This document shows positions 1 through 8,297 of a stretch of DNA of 64,000 nucleotides, in pieces; position 1 is the stretch's first letter, and each line of letters opens with the position of its first letter. Source of the stretch: Croceimicrobium sp963977415 (GTDB lineage: Bacteria > Bacteroidota > Bacteroidia > Flavobacteriales > Schleiferiaceae); the NCBI GenBank assembly GCA_963977415.1, contig CAXBOS010000007.1, forward strand, positions 124,001-188,000, read 5' to 3'. A program made the translations under genes and the position numbers. Under the pieces are notes generated by a model. The model had not been told where the DNA came from and did not search any database. It worked only from the letters and a program-made list of their open reading frames with translations.

Positions 1-2481
1 TCAGGAACTTATTCGGTAAGTATTTTTAATAATTGCGACACCTTAATTGACTCGGCGCAGCTAAGCTTGGCGCAGCCCATTGTATTTAGCTTAGGGGCAG
101 ATACCACTGTTTGCGAGGGTGACGGAAAATTTGTTGACCTATCCAATTTAAATGCTGATGCAGTTTTATGGTCTAATGGCTCCACTTCCTTCAGTCGAAA
201 TTTGAATAATCCCGGAACCTATATAGCCACCCTTAGCAACATCTGCGGAAGCTATAGCGATACGATACTAATTTCTCAGACTTTAAAACCAATCCCGATT
301 TTAAATGACACCACTATGTGCACGGGCACAAGTTTTCAGTTAAATGCAAGCCAAGCCCAAGCCAGTAATTACCTGTGGGACAACGGATCTACCACGAGTA
401 TCCGCACGGTAAATGGCGCAGGAACCTATTGGGTAAGTATTCGCAATGCTTGCGACACCCTGATAGATACGGTAGTAGTTAATGAGGTGCAAAGTATTGT
501 TTACGATTTAGGACCCGACACCACCTTCTGCGCGGGTGGAGCAAAGTTTATTGATCTTAATGCCTTTGTGGCGGATAGTATACACTGGTCCGATGGCAGT
601 GGTCTCTGGCAAAGGACCATAACTAACTCAGGTCAATACGTTGCCACCATTTACAATAGCTGTGGTGCTTTTGCCGATACCATAAATGTGCAAGTAACCC
701 TTTTCCCGGAAAAGCGCTTATCTGACACGACCATCTGCAGTGGCAGCACCATTAACTTAGATGTAAGTCAGGCGCAAGCTAGCAGCTATCTCTGGTCTAA
801 CGGATCTACCGCGAGTACCATAAACGTTAACAGCGGCGGGGTTTATTGGGTAAGTATTCGCAATGCCTGCGACACTATTATTGATAGTATAAATATAATC
901 GAAGACCAGCCTCTACAAAGTTTGAATCTGGGAAATGATACTATTTTCTGCTCCGGCAATTTGACGCTCGATGCAGGTAGTCATTCTAATGCCACCTATC
1001 TATGGCAAGACGGCAGCACGGGGCGGCAATTCACTACATCGGGAACAGGGACTTATTTTGTGGAAGTGCAAAACGCCTGTGGAATTTTACGAGACACTAT
1101 AAATGTATTGGTTACTGGTCCCCCTCAAATTATACTGGGTGATTTTGTACAATATTGTGATAATAATACCTTGACCCTTAGCGCTCAAAATCCGGGTAGC
1201 AGCTATTTATGGAGCACGGGCGACACCACTCAAACGGTCAGTATCAGTTCACCGGGACCCTATTGGGTTACCATAACTAATCCCTGTGGTACGGCTAGCG
1301 ACACCATTATCGCCCAAGTAGAATCGCCGCCGCAGCTGCCCTTTTTACAAAATGATACGCTCATTTGCTTGGGCGATACTATTGAGTTAAACACAGGCTA
1401 TCCCAATATGTCTACGCTATGGAGCGATGGCAGCCGAGACTTTCGTCTTGAAGTTGACCGGGCTGGAAATTATTCGGCCATAATTAGCAATTCCTGCGGC
1501 AACTTTAAGGATACGATCGCGATAAGTGTTTGGAGCAATCCTCTGCCTTTTGATTTAGGAGCAGACACTAGCATTTGTGCTAATAGCAGCAGCATTAGCA
1601 TTGGCACTGATGTAGATGCGGTTTCCTACCTCTGGAGCACTGGCGCCACAAGCGATAGTATAACCGTTAGCCAATCTGGGACTTATACCTTAACTACTAC
1701 TGACTTTTGCGGTTACACGTTTAGCGACAGCATTACAATTGACGGACATAATCCTTTAAATATCGACTTAGGCGATAATCAGACCATTTGCGCAGGAGAC
1801 AGCTTGCTTTTAGATGCCGGTGTTACTGAGCATGAAGTGGTATGGAACGACGGCTTTGTTGGTCCTTTACGCAATGTTAATGAAGCAGGAGTTTATATTG
1901 CCACTAGCATTAATGCCTGCGGCACTTATCGAGATACGATTGAAATATTCATTAAACCCATTCCCAGTTTTAGCGATCAAAATTTCCTCTTTTGTGAGGA
2001 TGATTCGCTCTTGGTTAGAATTAGTGATATCATAGATAGCAGTGATTTCAACTTTAACAATTACAGTATCTATTGGGAAGATGGCAGCGCTTTAGATGAA
2101 CGCTATTTTTATGACGATGGCGATTTCACTCTGCTTTTCGAAGATTATTGCGAAGCCTATCCACTATACTTTCAGTTAGAAACTAAGCTTTGTTTTTGCC
2201 CCTTGTTTGTTCCCAATGCTTTTAGCCCTAATGGAGATGGGAAAAATGAAGTTTTCGGCGCCACGGGCGATTGCGAAGTAAGGGCCTATTCCATCGAAAT
2301 CTTCAATCGTTGGGGCGAATCCATTTTCTTTTCGAGAGAAAAAGACCAGCACTGGGATGGGAATCACAATGGCACGGCATCACCTGCTGGAACCTATTTT
2401 TACCGCATTATTTATGAATGGGCCGATCTTAAACGTGGTTATACCGAAGAGAAAACTGGTACGGTAACTTTAATTCGCTAA
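1..2481 (+). CDS. Ig-like repeat protein with T9SS type B (gliding-motility) C-terminal domain, 5'-truncated
   Basis: The reading frame is open from base 1, so the gene starts left of the window and the true start is not visible. At least eight repeats of about 80-90 residues follow. Each has a D-T-x-x-C start, a Y-L-W-S-x-G-S/T-T core and a G-x-Y-W/x-V end with a conserved Cys pair, the pattern of PKD/Ig-like surface repeats. The last ~90 residues hold the CHU_C/gliding-motility signature: VPNAFSPNGDGKNE, an IFNRWGESIF strand, then WDG and GTYFYRI. In Bacteroidota this domain directs export through the type IX system and attachment to the surface. I infer a large secreted or surface protein, possibly an adhesin. 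It is chromosomal, outside the integrated elements. Confidence 0.9.
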   Translation, partial: SGTYSVSIFNNCDTLIDSAQLSLAQPIVFSLGADTTVCEGDGKFVDLSNLNADAVLWSNGSTSFSRNLNNPGTYIATLSNICGSYSDTILISQTLKPIPILNDTTMCTGTSFQLNASQAQASNYLWDNGSTTSIRTVNGAGTYWVSIRNACDTLIDTVVVNEVQSIVYDLGPDTTFCAGGAKFIDLNAFVADSIHWSDGSGLWQRTITNSGQYVATIYNSCGAFADTINVQVTLFPEKRLSDTTICSGSTINLDVSQAQASSYLWSNGSTASTINVNSGGVYWVSIRNACDTIIDSINIIEDQPLQSLNLGNDTIFCSGNLTLDAGSHSNATYLWQDGSTGRQFTTSGTGTYFVEVQNACGILRDTINVLVTGPPQIILGDFVQYCDNNTLTLSAQNPGSSYLWSTGDTTQTVSISSPGPYWVTITNPCGTASDTIIAQVESPPQLPFLQNDTLICLGDTIELNTGYPNMSTLWSDGSRDFRLEVDRAGNYSAIISNSCGNFKDTIAISVWSNPLPFDLGADTSICANSSSISIGTDVDAVSYLWSTGATSDSITVSQSGTYTLTTTDFCGYTFSDSITIDGHNPLNIDLGDNQTICAGDSLLLDAGVTEHEVVWNDGFVGPLRNVNEAGVYIATSINACGTYRDTIEIFIKPIPSFSDQNFLFCEDDSLLVRISDIIDSSDFNFNNYSIYWEDGSALDERYFYDDGDFTLLFEDYCEAYPLYFQLETKLCFCPLFVPNAFSPNGDGKNEVFGATGDCEVRAYSIEIFNRWGESIFFSREKDQHWDGNHNGTASPAGTYFYRIIYEWADLKRGYTEEKTGTVTLIR

Positions 2482-2574
2482 CAGTTCTTTATCCTTGATG
2501 CTGGCTAATTTAATCGCAGGAAAGACTATTTAATCTCCTAAAATTTGTAAATTAGTTGACTATCTTCACTAATA

Positions 2575-3345
2575 ATGGCCAATATATCCATAAATGAATG
2601 GCACGAACTTACTGAATCAAACCCTTCTACAGACTCGGTAAAAAAAGAAGCTCTTTTTAAGTTTCTCATCTCTTTAGTATTAATTATTGCTTACTTAATA
2701 TTTGCTGCATTGCAAGGGAATTCGGAAGACCTTCGATTAGCAAGTATTCTTCTTCCGCCAAATATTCTTGCTATGGTGATCATCGCCTTTAGTAAGGAAG
2801 CCAGAATTATAAGATGGGTCACCTATATAGCCATTATGATTTTCCTTGCTGCGTTTGCCTATATAGGGATAAGCTTAAACGACACTAGAGGCTTAATATA
2901 TTATGTTTCCTTTTCCGTACTCTATAATTTCGAATTAGAGCGCCTTGCTTGGAACAAGTGGTTAATTATAATTTATGCAGCCTGTTCCATTATCCCCCTT
3001 TTCCTTTTTGATTTAGAAATGTTTTTACAAGTTTCTATTTCCCTAATTTTTCTTTTCATTAGTGGCATCGTTAATCAAGGAAACAAAAGAAGGCAAGAAC
3101 TGCAACTGCTAAAGGAAAACCAAAAAGCTTATGAAGTATTCATATGGCACTCCCGCTTAATAGAACATAATGTAATTAACTCTATCTCCAAATTAGTATA
3201 TGTGTCGGAAATACTTAAGGCTCGTAATCCCAAACCAGACCAGGAAACCCGAGAGTTAATTGAAATAATTGACCAAGAAATTGCTCTAATCGAAAAGGTG
3301 ATTCTAAAAACTGATAAAGAGTCTTTAAAACAATTTAAAATTTAA
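2575..3345 (+). CDS. Membrane sensor protein with histidine-kinase-like dimerisation helix but no catalytic domain
   Basis: A 256-aa protein with about six hydrophobic segments between residues ~25 and ~170, then a charged helical tail. The tail contains IWHSRLIEHNVINSISKLV, which resembles the H-box of a sensor-kinase DHp domain (compare S-H-N/Q-L-R-x-P). The protein ends about 60 residues later, so there is no HATPase_c domain (no N, G1 or G2 boxes). The gene stops directly before a single-domain receiver gene, suggesting co-transcription and a signalling pair. It may be a truncated kinase, a phosphotransfer-type protein, or a sensor that borrows another kinase's catalytic domain. The assignment as a histidine-kinase relative rests on one motif. 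Confidence 0.6.
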   Translation: MANISINEWHELTESNPSTDSVKKEALFKFLISLVLIIAYLIFAALQGNSEDLRLASILLPPNILAMVIIAFSKEARIIRWVTYIAIMIFLAAFAYIGISLNDTRGLIYYVSFSVLYNFELERLAWNKWLIIIYAACSIIPLFLFDLEMFLQVSISLIFLFISGIVNQGNKRRQELQLLKENQKAYEVFIWHSRLIEHNVINSISKLVYVSEILKARNPKPDQETRELIEIIDQEIALIEKVILKTDKESLKQFKI

Positions 3346-3348
3346 GTG

Positions 3349-3726
3349 ATGACTAAGCTCTTTTTTATTGATGATGAACCCATCCTTCTCAAACTATGTC
3401 AGCTTTTTTTGGCAAGAATGGAAAACCTAGAAATCACCTACTTCGAAAGTGCCATTGACGCTTTAACGGAAATTGAAAAGGGCAATATCCCTAATCTAAT
3501 TATTAGCGATATAAAAATGCCGAAGATGTCGGGTTTTGAATTGGCGAAAACACTAATAAACAAAAGCTATATAAACAAGATAAAATTCTCTTACTGCACC
3601 TCTTTCGCTAGTCTACAAGATGCCAGCGACGTTTATAGTTTAGAACGCAAAGATTTATTGGATTTCCCTTTTTACAACAAACCCATTGGAAAGGACATTA
3701 TTGACTTCATTGAAAAGCAGCTTTAA
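3349..3726 (+). CDS. Single-domain response regulator (CheY-like receiver)
   Basis: A 125-aa receiver domain without an output domain. The acidic pair is in FFIDDEP near the N-terminus, the phospho-acceptor Asp is in ISDIKMPKMSG, and the conserved Lys is in FYNKPIG. An in-frame GTG lies at 3346 immediately after the upstream stop; I prefer the ATG at 3349. It follows the membrane DHp-like protein with no gap, so the two are very probably one operon and a signalling pair. With no DNA-binding domain, output would have to go through protein contacts. A hydrophobic start, the regular alpha/beta pattern and a full-length Rec domain make the family call secure; the pathway is unknown. Confidence 0.88.
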   Translation: MTKLFFIDDEPILLKLCQLFLARMENLEITYFESAIDALTEIEKGNIPNLIISDIKMPKMSGFELAKTLINKSYINKIKFSYCTSFASLQDASDVYSLERKDLLDFPFYNKPIGKDIIDFIEKQL

Positions 3727-3783
3727 GTAAAGTTCAAAGCCTCTTAAATGGGGAAAGCCATGAGATCAGGTAATGTATCGGTG

Positions 3784-3859
3784 AAAACCAAAAAACCCTT
3801 GCTAATCTATTGACTAACAAGGGTTTTGATTTTGTGATTGTGCCCCAGGCGGGACTTGA
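3784..3859. repeat. Left attachment repeat (attL) of element 1
   Basis: A 76-bp segment repeated at 34665-34740 with one mismatch (position 3831 versus 34712). It contains a perfect hairpin (AAAACCCTTG at 3792-3801 against CAAGGGTTTT at 3818-3827) and the last 19 bp of a minus-strand tRNA-Leu gene (from 3841). The hairpin followed by T-rich sequence on the minus strand reads as the tRNA's intrinsic terminator. Homology stops inside the T-loop of the tRNA. The two copies are 30,881 bp apart, start to start. Confidence 0.85.
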
Positions 3860-3980
3860 CACACCTTCATCACCATTCACCCTAACACATCAAGACTACA
3901 CGTAAACACCTTATTACAAGACTTATATACTGAAATGATTGTGAAATACGATGAAGCAGAATGAGCCAAAATGCTATATT

Positions 3981-4002
3981 TGTTTCAGTAATGTTTCAGT
4001 AA
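3981..4002 (+). repeat. Tandem 11-bp repeat just before the element 1 integrase gene
   Basis: TGTTTCAGTAA occurs twice back to back (3981-3991, 3992-4002), ending 11 bp before the preferred integrase ATG at 4014. The same double unit, with one base changed at its first position, lies at 34644-34665, touching the right attachment repeat. Its 11-bp period is about one helical turn, which would suit arm-type integrase or excisionase binding. Confidence 0.6.
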
Positions 4003-4013
4003 ATTTAAAACCT

Positions 4014-5243
4014 ATGTCCTTTTCAATTCGCTTCGAACTCAACAACAAAGAAACATCGGACTCCCGCTATCTTATCATGTTACGCTTAACAAAAGACCGT
4101 AAGATCAGCAGAATAAAGACCGACCACTTAGTTAAAAAAAACTCTTACAACCCTAAAGCTCAATTTGGCAAATGGATAAGAACCAATGAGCCCAGACACG
4201 CAATAATAAACGCTGGGTTGAAATCTACACATGATGAACTATTCGACTTCATAAGTAAGGAGCTTGAAAAAGGCGACCAAAGCCCTAAAGCGTTAATTGA
4301 AAAATTTAAAGGAAGGAATCAACAGCATAAAGAATCTTGGATTCCTTATGCTAAAAAGCAAATTGACTATTACCGTTCTGTTGGAAAAGACCGTTACGCC
4401 ATCAAAATGCGCGTAATGACCAAGAAACTTGAAAACTACCTTAACGATAAAGACTTAGCAATTAGCGATTCAGACCTAGAAATGATTCAAGGCTTTGATG
4501 GTTATTTGCGCGAAATAGGAAACGCTCCTAATACGGTAGACGTAAATCTGAAAATTTTAAAGTTGATCTACCGAAAAGCCATTGATGAAGGAATTGTAGA
4601 AAGTCCAAACCTCCATTTTCTAAAATATTCCGTAAAAACCACTTCGGTTGAACGAGACAAATTAAATCTGACCGAACTAGAAGCCATAGAAAACCTAAAC
4701 CTTCAAGAAGGAGATTTGATATGGCACGTAAGAAACTATTTCCTTTTCGCGCTATATATGGGAGGAATCAGATTTGGTGATTTTGTAGAGCTATGCTGGA
4801 GTAATATTAAAGATAATGAAGGTCGACTTGATTACCTGATGAACAAAACTGGTAAGCACCAACAAATGAAGATTCCCGCTAAAGCAAAAACCATTCTGGA
4901 AGCTTACAAACCTTTAAACAAAAGCCCAAACAGCTTTATCTTTCCACTATTACCTAAAAACTACTTAGAGCAACCAAAAGACAGGAGAATCAAAATATCC
5001 AACTCTAAAAACGTGCAAGTAAACAAGTACTTAAAGCAAGTAGCAGAAAAGGCAGGTATCGAAAAAAATATAAGCTTTCACATAGCTCGACATAGCTTTG
5101 CTTACATTGCCTACAGTAAAACCAAAGACCCACTAGCAGTGCAGCATGCCTTACAGCACTCAAAGCTTAAAGAAACGCAAGAATACATCACCTCCTTGGC
5201 AAATGATAGCGAGCGTGATATATTAGGGGAAATTTTCAACTGA
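4014..5243 (+). CDS. Tyrosine recombinase (integrase) of element 1
   Basis: Site-specific recombinase of the phage-integrase family. An N-terminal arm-binding-like region (SFSIRFELNNK...RYLIMLRLTKDR) is followed by a SAM-like core-binding region and the catalytic domain. Visible catalytic residues are Arg in GGIRFGDF (~residue 252), the HIAR box in FHIARHSF (~356), His in LQHSKLKE and Tyr in QEYITS near the C-terminus. The frame is open from 3951, but that stretch encodes the 11-bp repeats, so I choose the ATG at 4014 (409 aa). It lies about 150 bp inside the left attachment repeat, the usual position for the enzyme that inserted the element into tRNA-Leu. Confidence 0.92.
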   Translation: MSFSIRFELNNKETSDSRYLIMLRLTKDRKISRIKTDHLVKKNSYNPKAQFGKWIRTNEPRHAIINAGLKSTHDELFDFISKELEKGDQSPKALIEKFKGRNQQHKESWIPYAKKQIDYYRSVGKDRYAIKMRVMTKKLENYLNDKDLAISDSDLEMIQGFDGYLREIGNAPNTVDVNLKILKLIYRKAIDEGIVESPNLHFLKYSVKTTSVERDKLNLTELEAIENLNLQEGDLIWHVRNYFLFALYMGGIRFGDFVELCWSNIKDNEGRLDYLMNKTGKHQQMKIPAKAKTILEAYKPLNKSPNSFIFPLLPKNYLEQPKDRRIKISNSKNVQVNKYLKQVAEKAGIEKNISFHIARHSFAYIAYSKTKDPLAVQHALQHSKLKETQEYITSLANDSERDILGEIFN

Positions 5244-5326
5244 GCTCTTAAAACAGATTGATTAGTTACCAAAATTGGAAACATTTGCGAAAGGCTCAAA
5301 AAAAGTGACCAAAAAGAATATCGGCT

Positions 5327-6313
5327 ATGCTATCATTTATTGAAAAATTAAGCAACGTAGAAATAACAGTATATCGATTTTCCAAAATAGGAATTTTTGA
5401 CATAGTTGATCACCTTCCAAATCAATCACACGAATTTATTGACATAACTTACCAGGTGGGAGATTTTTTCCACATCAACTCTATGGCAGTAAAGCTTAAC
5501 TCGGGACACCTAGAGTCACTGATCTTTCATTCTTTAAGAAAAGAGTTTGCTCAATGTTCATCCTTGGTAGAGTTCTATCAATTAACAGATTCTCTTATTA
5601 GCCGTGACGCGAAAGTGGTGTTCAAACCAAGTCAGTTTAAACTCTACGAAGAAAATATGAATTGGCACGCATTAATGCCAGGCGCCTTTGCTGACTCTGA
5701 GAGAGAGTATCGAGATGTAAAGCAAATAGATTTTGAAACCGCCAAAAAGTTGTTTGCTGAGAAATCTTCATGGTCTATTGACAATTTGAACAAAAAGGTA
5801 AACGAATATTTAAGAGAGCAAGTAGAAGAGTTTATTTCATCTGATGTTTATGTGATTTTAGAGCAAAAATTTCTGGAGCAAAAATTTAGGACTGGAAGTG
5901 ATAGCGAAAAAACACCCTCGACAAATAAGCCAGAACTAGAAGAGCATGATGCAAGCTTATTTCTTGAACTAAATCAAATGTCACTCTCTCAAAGAAATAG
6001 CACCATAAATGATTTATTCGATTTTTTAAAAGAGACTGGATACTTACTTGAGGAAGTAACAAAGTTTCAATTCAATAGCTTATTTAACCCCGACGCTACA
6101 AATCCAGCAAACCTTAACTGGCAGGGAAGTATCAAAACATTAGGGTTATTTGCGAAGTACCTTCCCATTACTAATGAAAACCCTCTAGTTGCTGTTGCTT
6201 CTAGATTTTACCAAAAAGGTAATAAAATTAATAATAGACAACTTCTGAACAATGGTCGAAATGCCGTTACCGAGGGTGAGAAACGTCTTGTTACATTTTT
6301 ACAGAATCTTTAA
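5327..6313 (+). CDS. Hypothetical protein next to integrase
   Basis: A 328-aa soluble protein of unknown function with no signal peptide or membrane segment. The middle (about 195-215) is a polar, probably disordered linker. The C-terminal part has the pattern LFDFLKETGYL, then F-x-F-x-x-L-F-x-P, then N-W-x-G and a helical stretch. The integrase-adjacent gene of element 2 (36180-37259) ends with a similar arrangement (LSELLMEKGII, F-L-R-L-F-S-P, N-W-L-G). That suggests a shared C-terminal domain in a backbone protein that travels with these recombinases. It may be an accessory integration or regulation factor; no function can be read directly. Confidence 0.65.
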   Translation: MLSFIEKLSNVEITVYRFSKIGIFDIVDHLPNQSHEFIDITYQVGDFFHINSMAVKLNSGHLESLIFHSLRKEFAQCSSLVEFYQLTDSLISRDAKVVFKPSQFKLYEENMNWHALMPGAFADSEREYRDVKQIDFETAKKLFAEKSSWSIDNLNKKVNEYLREQVEEFISSDVYVILEQKFLEQKFRTGSDSEKTPSTNKPELEEHDASLFLELNQMSLSQRNSTINDLFDFLKETGYLLEEVTKFQFNSLFNPDATNPANLNWQGSIKTLGLFAKYLPITNENPLVAVASRFYQKGNKINNRQLLNNGRNAVTEGEKRLVTFLQNL

Positions 6314-6520
6314 GTACACTAATGATTCTTCCTTTCTCATGTAGTTTTTATTAGAATCAATCTTTTTCTAAAGCACTACAGGCTCAAAGTATACATATCA
6401 CTCTACACATGTAGGCACTTCTTTTAATAGCTTCAACCTTTCCTTCACACTTTTGACCTGTCAATCCATCGATTGATAAAGATTGGGCCCGATCTTTTAA
6501 CTATTTAAAACCTCTAAAAA

Positions 6521-6736
6521 ATGACAGGTTTAAATTTAAAAGAAGATCAACTTCTTACCGCAGCCGATGTGGCTAGAATTTTAGGAGTGACCAAAAGAAC
6601 GGTCATGACCTACAAAGCAAATGGAACGCTCCCCTATTATCAGCGAGGGCGAGTATTAAGATTTCGACCTGCAGATGTTGAAAAGCACATCGAGGAAAAT
6701 ATGGTTCAACCTCAAAATTATGCCTTATGCGGTTAG
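6521..6736 (+). CDS. Excisionase-like helix-turn-helix protein
   Basis: A 71-aa MerR/excisionase-type DNA-binding protein. LLTAADVARILGVTKRTVM is the helix-turn-helix, followed by a wing with YYQRGRVLRFRPADVEKHI, the standard pattern of the HTH_17/Xis family. It overlaps the downstream DUF3987-like gene by 10 bp, implying translational coupling. It occupies the same backbone place as the 37399-37611 HTH gene of element 2. A likely role is recombination directionality or control of the replication module; the family assignment is firm and the role is inference. Confidence 0.85.
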   Translation: MTGLNLKEDQLLTAADVARILGVTKRTVMTYKANGTLPYYQRGRVLRFRPADVEKHIEENMVQPQNYALCG

Positions 6737-7992
6737 AACTAGTGAAAATCATGGACTCCGACCTTGATGCTCTAATGGAGTTTATTGCAGCAAAAAAAAG
6801 TGGCGCATCTTTTGGCGAAGCCGTATATGAAAAGTTGCCCCCAATTTTAAGTAAGCACCTTGCCTATTTTGAGTCTGATCATGAAAAGGACTTTTATTTA
6901 CTAGGGCTTATTCCAGCAATAGGGAGCATTATTCACAATACTCACTTTACCTATAGAGGCGGAAAGAGACAACATGCCAACCTAAATGTTATTATAGGCG
7001 CACCAGCCGCCAGTAATAAATCAATAATCATGCTAGTGAATCATCTATTCGATACAATTGAGGAAGGTGATGACAGCTTTAGAATCCCTGGAGACATAAG
7101 CAGTGCAGGATTAAATAAGATTCTGCATAGCCAAGATGGTAAAGGCTGCTTAATTGAATCTGAAATAGACACGCTTGCAGGCTCTATTGAGAATCAACAA
7201 TTTGGAGATTTTTCAGACGTGCTTCGTAAAGGCTACGAAAACGAAACGATCTCGAAATTTCGCGCAACCGAAGAGACGCCTTTGATTGTTGAAAACCCTC
7301 GTTTTAGCATGGTGCTATCTGGAACACCCGAACAAGTAAAACGACTAATACCTAATTACGAAAATGGGCTTTTCAGTAGGTTTTTCTTTTATAACCTAGA
7401 AGGAGTAAATACATGGCAAGATTGGAATCCTGAGGAAAAGCAAGTTGATAATATGGATGAGCTAAAAAGTGATTTAGCCTTTTTGGGTAACGCTTTATAC
7501 AAATTACAAGGTAAGCCCAGCTATATGATTCACAGCCTCAAAGCAGCTAAACTAGTTAACCATGTTGCGCGTGAGTGGGCAAAAATTTATTCACACGATA
7601 TCGGATTAAGGCCTTCGCTTTTTAGAGGCGTAACAATGGCTTTAAAAATCGCCACCAGTTTAAGCTTCCTAAGAAGACTTACGCCAGTAGGGTTTTCAGA
7701 GGACAACACTATCCACACAGACGATTTAGTAGCTGCTCTAATGATGGTAAGCGTGAGTCTAGCAAATGCTTCTCAACAAATAAATATTGCTAGAAGCAAT
7801 TCGATACCCTATAAGCTCCGTATGTTTTACGACTTACTTCCTAAAAAACGTGAATTTGCATCAAGTGAGGCAATATCCTTGAGTCAGGAGCACATGGATT
7901 TACAGCGCAGGATGACATATATCCACCTGAACGATTTAGTAGGTCTCGGTATGGTTAAAACACCTAAGAAAGGCGTTTGGTACTGTACCTAA
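6727..7992 (+). CDS. DUF3987-like ATPase (putative replication/primase-helicase type), element 1
   Basis: A 421-aa protein with a P-loop-like segment IIGAPAASNKS near residue 95; the last Gly of the classic G-K-S/T is Asn. An acidic strand follows in CLIESEIDTL, then FSMVLSGTPEQV (sensor-like) and NGLFSRFFFY (arginine-finger-like). This order matches the DUF3987/VirE-associated ATPases of Bacteroidota mobile elements. The ATG at 6727 overlaps the HTH gene; a second in-frame ATG exists at 6751. It is a relative of 38107-39381 in element 2, which keeps the normal P-loop Gly. It probably acts in element replication. A good intrinsic terminator follows. Confidence 0.7.
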   Translation: MRLELVKIMDSDLDALMEFIAAKKSGASFGEAVYEKLPPILSKHLAYFESDHEKDFYLLGLIPAIGSIIHNTHFTYRGGKRQHANLNVIIGAPAASNKSIIMLVNHLFDTIEEGDDSFRIPGDISSAGLNKILHSQDGKGCLIESEIDTLAGSIENQQFGDFSDVLRKGYENETISKFRATEETPLIVENPRFSMVLSGTPEQVKRLIPNYENGLFSRFFFYNLEGVNTWQDWNPEEKQVDNMDELKSDLAFLGNALYKLQGKPSYMIHSLKAAKLVNHVAREWAKIYSHDIGLRPSLFRGVTMALKIATSLSFLRRLTPVGFSEDNTIHTDDLVAALMMVSVSLANASQQINIARSNSIPYKLRMFYDLLPKKREFASSEAISLSQEHMDLQRRMTYIHLNDLVGLGMVKTPKKGVWYCT

Positions 7993-8031
7993 ATACTAGT
8001 GCATAATTTGCACGTAGTGCACAACAATAAG

Positions 8032-8060
8032 AAGCCTCAGGTAACACTGGGGCTTTTTTA
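8032..8060 (+). terminator. Intrinsic terminator after the DUF3987-like gene
   Basis: AAGCCTCAG (8032-8040) pairs with CTGGGGCTT (8047-8055), loop GTAACA, one T-G pair, followed by a run of T. It separates the backbone operon from the restriction operon. Confidence 0.8.
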
Positions 8061-8129
8061 TTACTTCGAGTTATAGCACTAAAGCTAATTTACCAAGTAT
8101 TAACTAACTTTACGCTTCTACAAACTTTA

Positions 8130-8276
8130 ATGCTCGCGCAACCTAACTTTTACAAAATTTATGGCAATAGAAGCTCTTGTGCTTTTTGCGAAAAAAACGC
8201 CTCCAAACAATTGGAAGTTACTAGGGCATTCATTGCTTTATTGCTAACGTTGACGAGAATACTAAGGATTAATTAG
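8130..8276 (+). CDS. Possible 48-aa small protein with a CxxC motif
   Basis: An ATG-to-TAG frame of 48 codons fills the gap before the restriction operon. It reads NFYKIYGNRSSCAFCEKN in the middle, with a Cys-x-x-Cys pair, and ends in a hydrophobic stretch (RAFIALLLTLTRIL). It could be a real small protein, a remnant of a larger zinc-ribbon protein, or chance. There is no clear ribosome-binding site, as is common in Bacteroidota. Confidence 0.25.
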   Translation: MLAQPNFYKIYGNRSSCAFCEKNASKQLEVTRAFIALLLTLTRILRIN

Positions 8277-8297
8277 CTTAAAAATAATATAAACTGA

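Larger units (their letters stand above)
7993..8297. other. Spacer between backbone and restriction operon
   Basis: A 305-bp gap containing an intrinsic terminator at 8032-8060, a small palindrome (GTGCATAATTTGCAC, near 8001), and one 48-codon open frame listed separately. The promoter of the downstream restriction operon must lie here, but I cannot point to convincing -33/-7 boxes. Confidence 0.5.
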
